Assembly (NCBI RefSeq): GCF_005281475.1
Contig: NZ_CP040106.1
Coordinates: 3,996,501-4,060,500 of the forward strand
Origin: Echinicola rosea
GTDB taxonomy: Bacteria > Bacteroidota > Bacteroidia > Cytophagales > Cyclobacteriaceae
Direction: 5' to 3'
DNA length: 64,000 nt
Part shown: piece after piece, positions 38,965 through 48,335 of the stretch
Position numbering within the stretch: the first letter of the stretch is position 1
How the letters are laid out: each line of letters begins with the position of its first letter
Position numbers and translations under genes: made by a program
Notes under the pieces: generated by a model
What the model saw: only the letters and a program-made list of their open reading frames with translations
What the model was told of the DNA's origin: nothing
The model's database searches: none

Positions 38965-40161
38965 TCAGGGATTAAAAGACTTTTTGGCATCGAAGCGCTT
39001 GATGACCTGCCAGTCTCCAGTAACGTATTCATGGGTAAGCCCCCATTTGAGCGCAGCCACTGGGCCAGTTTCGAAATCCAAGGATTGATCCAGTCCGGCA
39101 GCTTCAGGCCCACCTTTTATATGTGACTTGATTTCGAAGTTGATTCCATCAGGAGACCATTGGATGGTGTTTCGCTCTGGGCCATCTGTGATGATCAATG
39201 CCGCTACCCCTCCGTCATATTTCCAAACACACAGCTCATGTCCACTGTTGGTAATGGGATTATAGGGTGACTTGGTATAAGGGCCGGTGAGCTTGTCGGA
39301 GATGGCTACTCCCCACTTGATTTCCCTTCCACCGAAGGTTCTCTTTTCGCCCATTCTTTCCCCTTTATAATAGAGGTGAAATTTTCCTTTGTAATGTAAA
39401 AGTGTGGGATCATGTACTTTATGACTATCAAAAGACCCTTGTTTGGTCACTTTAAAGCGGGTATCCTCTTCGCCAAGCCATTCACCGTCATCACTAGGTG
39501 AGAGTATAGGTGCATCTAACTTTTCGAATGGGCCGTCAGGGCTATCAGAAATTGCCATTCCTACTTGGTTCTTGACCCTATTCACATAGGGGGCTTTTAC
39601 GGTCTGGTAGACCAAGACATATTTCCCCTCGTGTACCATCACTTGTGGAGTAAATACAGAACGGTCATCATAGGCACCGTCTTCACCTCTGCCCACTGCG
39701 AGTCCTTGCTCATTCCAAGTCCAACCGTCCTTGGAGGTGGCATACCACACCTCTGATTTGTCCCATGGAAAGACTTTCTTTTCAGGGTCTCCCGTCCCAA
39801 ACCCATAAGATTTCCCTGACGTTTTGGTATAATAAACATAATAGGTGTCCCCTACTTTGATCAAGTCACTGGGATCCCTTCGGGTGACACCTTCTTCATA
39901 GGCAAAATCACCCTTGAGATCCGAATGGGTAAATTCGATAAACCACTCCGGTCCTTGGGCATAGTTACGCTTTAGGGCGCGCTTGGATGCCGCACTTAGC
40001 TTATCTGTTTTGGGTATGGCCAAATAATCATAGACCGAATCCGGATAATGCTGAAGGGATTGCTCTTCTGATGACTGGTCTTGGGTGGGACTGGATGGTG
40101 TACATCCGATGACTGCTGACAATAATACTACAAGTGGCAGTACAGATTTCATTCTAAACAT
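38965..40161 (-). CDS. GH117 alpha-1,3-(3,6-anhydro)-L-galactosidase, lipoprotein
   Basis: 398 residues. Lipoprotein signal with lipobox VIGC (Cys20) then TPSSPTQDQ. The rest is a five-bladed propeller of family GH117 with the N-terminal helical swap segment ([13 protein letters not shown]). Catalytic residues fit the family: D96 (TRRDPS), D251 (VHDPT) and the adjacent general acid and metal-site pair H308-E309 (NSGHEL). Such enzymes release AHG from the non-reducing end of neoagaro-oligosaccharides. First gene of the AHG operon, 115 bp before the dehydrogenase. The lipid anchor puts it in the periplasm or on the surface. A CTAGACAAAAACTG motif lies 180 bp upstream. Confidence 0.93.
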   Translation of the reverse strand: MFRMKSVLPLVVLLSAVIGCTPSSPTQDQSSEEQSLQHYPDSVYDYLAIPKTDKLSAASKRALKRNYAQGPEWFIEFTHSDLKGDFAYEEGVTRRDPSDLIKVGDTYYVYYTKTSGKSYGFGTGDPEKKVFPWDKSEVWYATSKDGWTWNEQGLAVGRGEDGAYDDRSVFTPQVMVHEGKYVLVYQTVKAPYVNRVKNQVGMAISDSPDGPFEKLDAPILSPSDDGEWLGEEDTRFKVTKQGSFDSHKVHDPTLLHYKGKFHLYYKGERMGEKRTFGGREIKWGVAISDKLTGPYTKSPYNPITNSGHELCVWKYDGGVAALIITDGPERNTIQWSPDGINFEIKSHIKGGPEAAGLDQSLDFETGPVAALKWGLTHEYVTGDWQVIKRFDAKKSFNP

Positions 40162-40340
40162 ATTTTTGAGGTTATTAAATTGAGTTTACTTTTTATGGAT
40201 ACTTGGCCAAAAAACCATGTATCCATTATTTACCAATTGCTGCTATTGGCATACTGAACAGGAAACCGGAATGATTTTATTTCTTTCCTATTCACTGATC
40301 TAAAACTCGAACATTACCTCTACTATCCCATAAAAGATCA

Positions 40341-40354
40341 CTAGACAAAAACTG
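40341..40354 (-). promoter_or_regulatory. Shared motif CAGTTTTTGTCTAG upstream of the AHG operon
   Basis: On the minus (coding) strand the sequence is CAGTTTTTGTCTAG, 180 bp before the GH117 ATG. The identical 14-mer, same orientation to its gene, lies 108 bp before the second GH117 (52051-52064). TTTTTG may be a -33 TTTG element with the rest an operator. Related shorter forms occur upstream of susC and the second sulfatase. Confidence 0.45.
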
Positions 40355-40793
40355 GATAAACCACTATTAAATCCAAATCGGACTGGATTTTAGCTGACAC
40401 TTCACTTTTTGAGTACCCAGACCCCTGTTAAAAAGCCTAATTGGTGGTGGGAACGGGGTAGTGGTCTGGCAAGCGGATACTTAAAAAAAAAACATTTGTC
40501 AAACGACCAGAAACATATCTCTCACAATTGTACAAAAGGAGTTACTTTTTTATGATTATCCCGAAATGACACCAGTAATCACAGGGAAATTAAATAGGTG
40601 CTCACAGAAAACATGGAAATCTCAGAAAAGCTTTATTTCATCCTGGGTGTTCCGTGGGAAATAAAACCTACTGGCAATAAAGCGTATAATCAAATTACTT
40701 TTTTCACCTGAAGGGAAAAAGTAACAAGGTAGCCAGGGCAAATGCGTTTAGTGTTTTGAAGGGGAACAATTTTCGTGTGCATAGCTATCATCC

Positions 40794-40883
40794 GTGCCGC
40801 TGGCACTCCTTCGGGAAGTTGAGGAGCGCTTAAGCTCCTGCGGATGAATCCGCAGGTTACTAAATTTATCGTGCCGCTGGCAC
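40794..40883. repeat. Cluster of four palindromes (REP-like extragenic element)
   Basis: In 90 bp: GTGCC-GCT-GGCAC at 40794-40806, AGGAGC-GCTTAA-GCTCCT at 40822-40839, CCTGCGGAT-GA-ATCCGCAGG at 40837-40856, and a second GTGCC-GCT-GGCAC at 40871-40883. Identical outer hairpins around two inner ones give the look of REP/BIME-type elements that are mobilised by REP-associated tyrosine transposases. Higher GC than its surroundings. Confidence 0.75.
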
Positions 40884-41003
40884 TTTGCCCCGATTTGTAC
40901 ATTGGAAACCGCAGTAGCCCATCCCTCCATTCGGCAAGATAGGCTGAAAGAATGATTAGTTGATTTGGGTCGTACAAGCCGTCGCAGCTATCTGCTCATG
41001 TAT

Positions 41004-42395
41004 TTAGCTACTTTTCATCTTTTCATTCGCCCCTCCGATGAGCTCTAAATGAGGATAATCCTGACGAAGGGTTTGTAATTCTTCGTTGCTCACTGCTGTT
41101 TTCCATAGGTAAATTTTCAGTTTTTGAGGTGTCTTTGCCAATGCGTCAAATCCTGCTTTTGAGATACCTGTGCCATATACATTGACCACCTCCAAATGGG
41201 GTAAATTGGCCAAGGTTTCCATTTGTTCATCAGACACATTGGAGTGCCGAAGGTCAATTCGGATCAGGTTTTGCATCTTGCCTATCGCTCCAACGTCTTC
41301 AGGAGACAGCTTAGCTCCAGAAAAATCCGCATACACGATATTCCGGGCCATATCTTCCAATAGGCCAGGTGCAGAGGATGTAAGCTTATTTGACGTCATC
41401 CTTAGTTCCAGTATTTGACTGTCAGGCGTAAGCCTGGACACCATCAGTCCAGTTTCATTTGCTTGTGCAATTTTTTCATCGTCCACCTCAGGTGGGAGCA
41501 ATTTTTCTATAAAGGAACGGGGACTGGCATCTACCCCATAATCCCGGTCCATCACGGCTATTATTTCCTGAGGGAGCTCTTCACCTGCCAGTTTTAAGCT
41601 GTCAGTAGCCCCTTGGGATACCCACCACTTCAATAGCGCTATCTCTCCATAAGATAAGCCGTTTCCTTGTGGTGGCATGTATTTTTCATTGTCCGTAGGC
41701 AGTGTCACCCGGTGTACAAGCTCACTTTCCAAGCTCGAACTACCAGACAAAACGCTCCCTTCGTCCCCTCCTGATTGTATGGCCTCATAACTGCTCAAAT
41801 CAAGCCCTCCTTTTGCTTTGGAGGGATTATGGCATCCGGTACATTTCTCTTCCAGAATTGGCTGAATGATATGGGAAAACACCAAAATAGAATCTGAATT
41901 GCCCGGCAATGTGTTTTGGCTATTTCCATTCGGAGACATCCCCGCCAATCTCTTAATGGGAGCAGGTGCATGAGCCAATAAATAATCAGACCCATGGGTC
42001 AAGTTTCCGCCCAAATGTCCTGTCAGGGAAACCAAGATAAAGGAAACCGCTACCAGCCCATAGGCAATTACTGGGCTTTTTTTATCCCACTTCTTGGACT
42101 TTGACCAATACAAAACAGCGGTCAACACCACTAAGGCAAATCCCATCCATTTATGCAATGATAAAGCGCCTGCCTCGTAGCCACCACCTTGGGCAAGCAA
42201 TAGGCCGATCAGTGCACTCATCAGTGCTCCTACCGAACCGGCCAAATAAGACCAAGCAGTCACCTTCCTGAGATCAGGCTCCTTGGACTTCCTGAATACC
42301 GCGACCAATTCCAGTAATAAACCAAATAGTAAGAAACCTATCGGAAGGTGCACCACCAAAGGGTGAAACCTTCCTATAAACTGCGACCAATCCAT
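41004..42395 (-). CDS. DUF2231 membrane protein fused to cytochrome c and leucine-rich-repeat domains
   Basis: 463 residues. Four membrane helices (about 10-33, 45-67, 82-97, 106-127) form a DUF2231-like unit starting FIGRFHPLVVHLPIG with several His. A periplasmic planctomycete-type cytochrome c domain follows: haem motif CTGCH (185-189) and axial Met in YMPPQG (M240). The C-terminus (about 325-455) reads as ribonuclease-inhibitor-like leucine-rich repeats (LIRIDLRHSNVSDEQMETLANLPHLEVV type; ~23-residue period). It is the last gene of the DUF1553/DUF1501/NHL operon, 2 bp after the NHL gene, and probably links periplasmic electron transfer to the membrane. Function inferred only. Confidence 0.88.
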   Translation of the reverse strand: MDWSQFIGRFHPLVVHLPIGFLLFGLLLELVAVFRKSKEPDLRKVTAWSYLAGSVGALMSALIGLLLAQGGGYEAGALSLHKWMGFALVVLTAVLYWSKSKKWDKKSPVIAYGLVAVSFILVSLTGHLGGNLTHGSDYLLAHAPAPIKRLAGMSPNGNSQNTLPGNSDSILVFSHIIQPILEEKCTGCHNPSKAKGGLDLSSYEAIQSGGDEGSVLSGSSSLESELVHRVTLPTDNEKYMPPQGNGLSYGEIALLKWWVSQGATDSLKLAGEELPQEIIAVMDRDYGVDASPRSFIEKLLPPEVDDEKIAQANETGLMVSRLTPDSQILELRMTSNKLTSSAPGLLEDMARNIVYADFSGAKLSPEDVGAIGKMQNLIRIDLRHSNVSDEQMETLANLPHLEVVNVYGTGISKAGFDALAKTPQKLKIYLWKTAVSNEELQTLRQDYPHLELIGGANEKMKSS

Positions 42396-42397
42396 CG

Positions 42398-43504
42398 TTA
42401 TATCCTTTCTAGTTTAATGGGCGGCGTATGGTGGGCATTCCACTGGCACACATATAGGTTCTTGTCCTCATCCACACATACATCATGGCCATGGTTAAAA
42501 ATGGGCGTCTCAGCCCTATACATTTGTTGTAGTTCTCCATTTTCATAGGATGGTGAACTGCCTCCGGGGTTGGAGACGACCCTATTTCCTTCCATCACCG
42601 TAACAAACCCCGTATCACGTACCCAACCTTTGTTTTCGTCCTTGGTCTTGCTCCAGCAAACACCTGCGTACAGGTTGTCATCATCAAAGACAGGTCGGCA
42701 AACATAAAGCCCTGGTAATTCCACCGTCTTGATATATTCTCCCTCCAAGGTAAAATACTTGAAGCAATTTTCAGTCCGCGAGGTACATACCAGCACCGGT
42801 TTCTCACCTCGGTAGTCTATGGCTATGCCATGGGCATTCTGCAGATTTTCAGTTGCATTTTCATTGTGATGGCCGCCAAAATGCCGTTTATATTGGCCTT
42901 TATGGTCATATTGAATGATATAATCTGATCCATATCCATCAGCCACGTAAATATCCCCATTGGGGCCTACAGCTATCTCGGTAGGCATAAATGGCTCGTC
43001 CTCCTTGTAGACCCCGATAGTATGCGGATCTGGTAGGTTAAAAATCAGCCTTCCATTTATATCGGTTTTCGATACAAAACCTGCCTGTCGCTGCATGGCT
43101 CCATTTCTGTCCATGAACCAGCCACAATCCGCAATATAAAGCACATCCTCTCCCCCTTCATCATGGATGGTAAGTCCGTGCCCTCCGGGGTATTGTGTCC
43201 CCCAATAATCCAGCAGTTTTCCCGACTTATCAAAAACCAAGATATTGTTATCCGTATGGTCTCCTATCATCAGGAGCCTACCTTTACTGTCAATGACCAT
43301 TTCATGGCAATTGAGGAGGGAAGTTTGAGCCAAGCCTATCTTGGCCCAGTCCCGGTTTACTTTATATCTATAGTCTCCGTGTCCGACGATTTGATCTTCC
43401 AGTCGAGTGGATTTTCCCATCCCCAGACTGATATTGGGAAACATACTCGCTGCACTTAGGGCCATGGCCGTGTTTTCTATAAATTTTCTCCTTGAGTTTA
43501 TCAT
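42398..43504 (-). CDS. Tat-exported NHL-repeat six-bladed beta-propeller protein
   Basis: 368 residues. N-terminal Tat signal with SRRKFIE before a hydrophobic stretch (about 1-30). The remainder shows NHL-like units: GDIYVADGYGSDYIIQYDHKG, a VLYIADCG unit and a final DEDKNLYVCQWN, the pattern of six-bladed propellers related to peptidyl-alpha-hydroxyglycine alpha-amidating lyase. Several conserved His/Asp (for example HGLTIHDEG, HGIAIDYRG, HGHDVCVDE) repeat at equivalent blade positions, which may be metal or substrate contacts. Its start overlaps the DUF1501 stop by one base (TAATG). Function unknown; likely partner of the cytochrome proteins. Confidence 0.87.
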   Translation of the reverse strand: MINSRRKFIENTAMALSAASMFPNISLGMGKSTRLEDQIVGHGDYRYKVNRDWAKIGLAQTSLLNCHEMVIDSKGRLLMIGDHTDNNILVFDKSGKLLDYWGTQYPGGHGLTIHDEGGEDVLYIADCGWFMDRNGAMQRQAGFVSKTDINGRLIFNLPDPHTIGVYKEDEPFMPTEIAVGPNGDIYVADGYGSDYIIQYDHKGQYKRHFGGHHNENATENLQNAHGIAIDYRGEKPVLVCTSRTENCFKYFTLEGEYIKTVELPGLYVCRPVFDDDNLYAGVCWSKTKDENKGWVRDTGFVTVMEGNRVVSNPGGSSPSYENGELQQMYRAETPIFNHGHDVCVDEDKNLYVCQWNAHHTPPIKLERI

Positions 43505-44997
43505 TATGCTAAAATATCTTTTACTACATGCCCCCCTACATCGGTGAGTCTAAAACGACGGCCTTGGTGCTTGAAAATAAGTTTTTCATGGTCCACCCCT
43601 AGCAGGTGCAATAGGGTAGCATGAAAATCATGGACATGCACCGGGTTTTCAGTTACATTATAACTAAAATCATCCGTAGCTCCATAGGTAAATCCAGGCT
43701 TCACTCCCGCACCGGCCATCCACATGGTAAAGCACCGGGGATGGTGGTCTCTTCCGTAATTATCAGGCGTCAATTTTCCTTGGGAATATACCGTCCGCCC
43801 AAATTCACCTCCCCAGATCACCAAGGTATCCTCAAGCATCCCCCGTTGTTTAAGGTCCTTGATCAGGGCTGCGGTGGCCTGATCGGTATTCTTACATTGA
43901 TTTCGAATGCCTCCTGGCAAATAATTATGCTGATCCCATCCTCTATGGTAAAGTTGTACGAATTTCACCCCTTTCTCCAATAGCCTTCTTGCCATGAGAC
44001 AATTTGCCGCATAAGTACCGGAATCCCGACTGTCCTTTCCATACATATCAAAAATATGCTCAGGCTCGTCGGACATGTCGGTGATTTCAGGCACAGAGGT
44101 CTGCATCCTATAGGACATCTCATATTGGGCTATTCTCCCTAATATCTCCGGATCACCATAGGCACTATGTTGAATCTCATTTAATTGTTTGAGGTAATCC
44201 AACATTTTTGCCCGGTCCTCGCCATCGTAATTTTCTGGATTGTTGAGAAACAACACGGGTTCCTTACCAGACCTAAACTGGACACCTTGGTGCTGGGTCG
44301 GCAAAAAGCCATTGCCCCATAACCTGGAATAAATGGGCTGACCTCCTGCATTTTTTGAATTAAGGACAATAAATGTGGGCAGGTTTTCATTGGATGAACC
44401 TAGGCCATAGCTGACCCAAGAGCCGATGGATGGCCTGCCCGGCAACTGGTGTCCTGTCTGGAAGAAAGTAATGGCAGGGTCATGGTTAATCTGTTCGGTT
44501 TGCATTGACTTTATAAAACACAGGTCATCCACCACTTCGGCGGTATGGGGCATCAGCTCACTTACCCAAGCCCTACTTTCCCCATATTGGTCAAATTTAT
44601 AGGCACTCGGCGCAATCGGCAGCGACGACTGCTGGGCACTCATCCCCGTCAACCGCTGCTCTCCCCTGACACTCGGAGGGAGTTCTTTTCCAAACATATC
44701 CGACAAGGCCGGTTTATAGTCAAATGTTTCAAACTGGGACGGCCCTCCGCTCATAAAGAGGTAAATGACACGTTTGGCTTTGGGGAGATGGTGGGGAAGC
44801 CCCGGTAATCCACCATTGCCCACCGGTGGCAAGCCACTGTTTCGGGCAAATAGCTTGTCCGCCCCAAACAGGCTTCCCAAAGCAGCTGCTCCCAGCCCTA
44901 GAGAGGTCCTGGTCAAAAACTGCCTTCTATCTATCTTTTTTTCTTCTTGTTGCATCTCCTGATCGGAGGAGCGCAAGATATCATGATGGTGACACAT
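43504..44997 (-). CDS. Tat-exported DUF1501 protein
   Basis: 497 residues. A Tat motif DRRQFLT precedes a hydrophobic segment (about 27-48). An alternative ATG at 44955 would trim 14 histidine-containing residues but gives the same Tat signal. DUF1501 features: [41 protein letters not shown] and [15 protein letters not shown]. The fold belongs to the alkaline phosphatase/sulfatase superfamily, but the sulfatase C-x-P-S-R nucleophile is absent. DUF1501 genes are almost always paired with DUF1549/DUF1553 genes in Planctomycetes, as here (3-bp gap). Biochemical role not established. Confidence 0.92.
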   Translation of the reverse strand: MCHHHDILRSSDQEMQQEEKKIDRRQFLTRTSLGLGAAALGSLFGADKLFARNSGLPPVGNGGLPGLPHHLPKAKRVIYLFMSGGPSQFETFDYKPALSDMFGKELPPSVRGEQRLTGMSAQQSSLPIAPSAYKFDQYGESRAWVSELMPHTAEVVDDLCFIKSMQTEQINHDPAITFFQTGHQLPGRPSIGSWVSYGLGSSNENLPTFIVLNSKNAGGQPIYSRLWGNGFLPTQHQGVQFRSGKEPVLFLNNPENYDGEDRAKMLDYLKQLNEIQHSAYGDPEILGRIAQYEMSYRMQTSVPEITDMSDEPEHIFDMYGKDSRDSGTYAANCLMARRLLEKGVKFVQLYHRGWDQHNYLPGGIRNQCKNTDQATAALIKDLKQRGMLEDTLVIWGGEFGRTVYSQGKLTPDNYGRDHHPRCFTMWMAGAGVKPGFTYGATDDFSYNVTENPVHVHDFHATLLHLLGVDHEKLIFKHQGRRFRLTDVGGHVVKDILA

Positions 44998-45000
44998 AGG

Positions 45001-48000
45001 TTATCTTTTTGTTATTGCTGCATCTGAATTAATGATTACGCTGGCCACAACTGCATTGGCGGCTATGTCCAGCAGATCCAGTTGGGGATCTACCTGGTAC
45101 TCGCCTGCCTCCAGCCATCCTTTGGCTTTTTGAGGATTGTTGGCGAATTTCTCGTATTCTTTTTCCTTGAGTTCGGTAAGTAACCGAAGCTCCTCTGTTT
45201 TCGGCTCCCTACCGGTGAGTTTGATGAACGTCCGACTAATGGCGGTTTCATTTTCAGCTTCCTTGGCCATTTCTTCGCCCAGCTTTTTAGAAATCTCCAC
45301 GAAAGTAGGGTCATTCAACAATACCAAGGCCTGTAGCGGCGTATTGGTCTTTTGTCTCCTTACGGTACACTCACTCCTGTTAGGCTGGTCAAATGTCGAT
45401 TGGGTGGGATTGGGCACCGTTCTTTTCCATAAGGTATATAAAGACCTCCTGTAAAGTTTATCGCCGGTATCCTGCACATAGGTATCTGCATTCATGGCCC
45501 ATAATCCTTCTGGCTGGTAAGGACGGACGCTTTTGCCCCCTATCTTTTCTACAAGTAAACCACTCGCCGCCAACCCATTATCACGGATCATTTCACTGCT
45601 CAGACGTACTTTTGGTCCTCTGGCAAGGTAGGTATTGTCAGGATCATTCTTTCTTATTTCCTCAGCTACTTTAGACGACTGCCTGTAAGTCGCTGACATA
45701 ACGATCTGCTTGTTAAGGGCTTTCACATCCCAGCCACTTTCTCTAAAACTTATCGCCAGATAATCCAATAAGGCAGGGTGGGAAGGCAGCTCTCCTTGGT
45801 TGCCAAAGTCCTCACTGGTCTTCACAATCCCCCTACCAAAGAAATTTTGCCAATATCGGTTGACCGCCACCCTAGAGGTGAGTGGATGGTCAGGATGAAA
45901 AAGCCATTTGGCCAATCCAAGCCTGTTTTTTGGGTAATCCTCTGGCATGGGCAATATCCTTTCTGGAACATCCGGCTGGACCTCCTCTCCATGCTCACTG
46001 TACAATCCCCTTTCCAGGAGATAGGACTGACGCCTATTTTCCATCTCCTTCATGATCATGACCTCTGGTACCTGCTCAGTACTGTCCACCAAGGCCGTCC
46101 GCGTTTGCATCAACTCTTTTTCTACCTCTTGATAGGGACGATAAACCTGTTTTAGGTAATATTCGTATAATAGCTCCTTTTCTGTCCCCGATAGTTGATC
46201 GGATGTTTTTTCGAGCATCCGAGGGGGCTCTTTTCCTGCCCAAGCGAGTACCTCAAGGCCTGTCAGCTGCCTACCATATACCTGAATTTCATCCACCATT
46301 GCATTGCGGATGCCAAAGCCCCTCCATCTTCCGCCGATTTTCAGGCCGGGTTCTATTGGATCTTTATAGATTTGGTCTTCATAGTTCCCAAATATAATGT
46401 CCTTATAGAGGTTGTCGTTGACGACAGTCATCTCCATTTCTTCACCGTTCATAAATAGCTTAAGTCCTTCTGCCTGACTGCTACCATCATAAGTCATCGC
46501 TACATGGATCCACTTTTCCCTGGGGATTTCCTGCACCGAATGTTTCTCAATTGCATTATCCGGCCAGGTATGGGCCATTAGTAGCTCTAGTTTATTGTCC
46601 CTTAAATACAGGTGGTATCCTTTATAACTGTGCAGTCGGGCTCCTTTGTTTTTATGGAAGAGCACACCTTCTTTCAGTGAATCCGGAAGATGGACCCACA
46701 TCCCAATACTGAAAGCTTCATTTCGCTTGTATATTCCGACAGGCTTAAGGTCAAGCCAAGCATCTCCATCAATTTTCAATGCTTTTCCTGACCGGCCTTC
46801 CACAAAAGTAGGCTGCTCACCTTTCGTGGCATTCCTGTCCATCTTTCCTGATTTTCCCGTGACGGTATTGGTCAGGTTACCGTTAAGGTCAAACCGGCCT
46901 GCCCTTCCTTCCAAATCCGAAAGGGAGATTTTCTGATATTCTTGGTTCTCTATCCATTCTTCCGCTTGTGTTTTCCCTTCTTCAGCTGCTTTTTTGAGTT
47001 TGTTCTCATCATTCTTCTCCATCTCCTCTAGGTAAGCCAAGACCTTTTCCTGCTTTTCATTGGGCCAAAGCATATTGGGGACAGGGGTATCTCCGGCATC
47101 CCATGAAATCTGCCCTGTCTCATTAAGGTTATTGAAATAGGCATAAAATTCGAAAAAGTTCTTTTGGGAAATGGGATCGTATTTGTGATCATGGCAGCGG
47201 GCACAGGCCATGGTCATCGCCATAGCTCCTTGGCCCAATACGGATGCCCGGTCAGCCACATACTCTACCCTAAACTCCTCATCCACAATACCACCTTCCA
47301 TATTTTGGGGATGAAGCCGGTTAAAACCAGTAGCCAACAGCATCTCTTTGGTCGGATCAGGATATAAATCCCCTGCGATCTGCCAACTCAAGAACTGGTC
47401 ATAGGACATATTTTCATTGAAAGACTCAATGACCCAAGTCCTCCACGGACTCATGTCTCGGTAACGGTCTACTTGATACCCATACGTGTCGGCATATCTG
47501 GCCACATCCATCCAGTCCATGGCCATCTTCTCACCATAGTGTGGCGACTCCAATAACCGGTCTACTTGCTTTTCATAAGCATTGGGAGACTGGTCGTTTA
47601 CAAACGCCTCTATTTCGGCTGGACTTGGAGGAAGTCCGGTCAGGTCCAGCGACAAACGCCGAAGCAAAAGCGGCCTTTCCTCTTCTTCGACAAAAGACAG
47701 TCCTTTCTTCTCTAACTTTGACAGGACAAAACGATCAATATCGTTATGGACCATCTCTTCATCATCCACTTTCGGTACTTCTTTCTTTTCAGGCTTTTTA
47801 AAAGCCCAATGGGGCTCAAATTCAGCTCCATCTTTTATCCACTTTACCAATATCGCCTTTTCCCGGTCTGTTAGTGAAAGGTTGGATTCGGGACTTGGCA
47901 TCACCACATTTTCATCTTGGCTCAATATGCGTCTGACGACCTCGCTTTTCCCTGGTTTCCCCGGTACGATGGCACGCTCTCCAGAATCACCTGAACCATG

Positions 48001-48225
48001 TGCAGTCTCTGCCATATGCAGCTGCAACCCCGCTTTTATCGTCCCCTTGTCCGGGCCATGACAGGCAAAACATTTGTCTGAAAGTATCGGTTTTACATCC
48101 GCATTAAAATCCAATTGCTCAGGAAGGTCATTATACACTTCTTCTATTTCGGGAGGAATCGGCTCCGAACACGACCAAAATATAATATTGATCAAGAAAA
48201 ATATTAAACGTATATAACTTTTCAT
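45001..48225 (-). CDS. PSD1-type multidomain lipoprotein: cytochrome c, DUF1549, LamG, DUF1553
   Basis: 1074 residues. A hydrophobic N-terminus ends in FWSC (Cys19), a probable lipoprotein signal. Then a PSCyt1 domain with haem motif CFACH (52-56) and GPDKG, a DUF1549 domain (about 160-370; MDWMDVARYADTYGYQ, NRLHPQNMEGG), a LamG/concanavalin-like lectin domain (about 465-640; FSIGMWVHLPDS, WIHVAMTYDGSS) and DUF1553 (about 760-1030; RVAVNRYWQNFFGRGIVKTSEDFG, ECTVRRQKTNTPLQALVLLNDPTFVE). First gene of the operon and divergent from an AraC regulator. The lectin insertion suggests it meets polysaccharide. Known mainly from Planctomycetes; enzyme activity unproven. Confidence 0.93.
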   Translation of the reverse strand: MKSYIRLIFFLINIIFWSCSEPIPPEIEEVYNDLPEQLDFNADVKPILSDKCFACHGPDKGTIKAGLQLHMAETAHGSGDSGERAIVPGKPGKSEVVRRILSQDENVVMPSPESNLSLTDREKAILVKWIKDGAEFEPHWAFKKPEKKEVPKVDDEEMVHNDIDRFVLSKLEKKGLSFVEEEERPLLLRRLSLDLTGLPPSPAEIEAFVNDQSPNAYEKQVDRLLESPHYGEKMAMDWMDVARYADTYGYQVDRYRDMSPWRTWVIESFNENMSYDQFLSWQIAGDLYPDPTKEMLLATGFNRLHPQNMEGGIVDEEFRVEYVADRASVLGQGAMAMTMACARCHDHKYDPISQKNFFEFYAYFNNLNETGQISWDAGDTPVPNMLWPNEKQEKVLAYLEEMEKNDENKLKKAAEEGKTQAEEWIENQEYQKISLSDLEGRAGRFDLNGNLTNTVTGKSGKMDRNATKGEQPTFVEGRSGKALKIDGDAWLDLKPVGIYKRNEAFSIGMWVHLPDSLKEGVLFHKNKGARLHSYKGYHLYLRDNKLELLMAHTWPDNAIEKHSVQEIPREKWIHVAMTYDGSSQAEGLKLFMNGEEMEMTVVNDNLYKDIIFGNYEDQIYKDPIEPGLKIGGRWRGFGIRNAMVDEIQVYGRQLTGLEVLAWAGKEPPRMLEKTSDQLSGTEKELLYEYYLKQVYRPYQEVEKELMQTRTALVDSTEQVPEVMIMKEMENRRQSYLLERGLYSEHGEEVQPDVPERILPMPEDYPKNRLGLAKWLFHPDHPLTSRVAVNRYWQNFFGRGIVKTSEDFGNQGELPSHPALLDYLAISFRESGWDVKALNKQIVMSATYRQSSKVAEEIRKNDPDNTYLARGPKVRLSSEMIRDNGLAASGLLVEKIGGKSVRPYQPEGLWAMNADTYVQDTGDKLYRRSLYTLWKRTVPNPTQSTFDQPNRSECTVRRQKTNTPLQALVLLNDPTFVEISKKLGEEMAKEAENETAISRTFIKLTGREPKTEELRLLTELKEKEYEKFANNPQKAKGWLEAGEYQVDPQLDLLDIAANAVVASVIINSDAAITKR

Positions 48226-48335
48226 AAATGGGTTTTATTGTTTTTTATACTTTTACAAATATTCTTAATTGGAATTTAATTCTATTATAGTTATTCGATT
48301 AAAAAATATACATTTCCGATATTCAGCAACAAAAC

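Larger units (their letters stand above)
40162..41003. other. Intergenic region upstream of the AHG operon
   Basis: About 840 bp between the GH117 start and the stop of the DUF2231-cytochrome gene. It carries the shared motif CTAGACAAAAACTG (40341-40354) and the palindrome cluster at 40794-40883. Short frames at 40690-40977 run through the palindromes and are not believed. The promoter of the AHG operon is presumably in the 300 bp next to 40161. Confidence 0.6.

Noticed and set aside
40690..40977. 95-codon minus-strand frame
   Set aside because: Runs straight through the palindrome cluster at 40794-40883, so its codons come from repeat DNA.
43504..44997. DUF1501 gene as an ordinary sulfatase
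   Set aside because: It shares the superfamily fold but lacks the C/S-x-P-S-R nucleophile motif that both true sulfatases here have.
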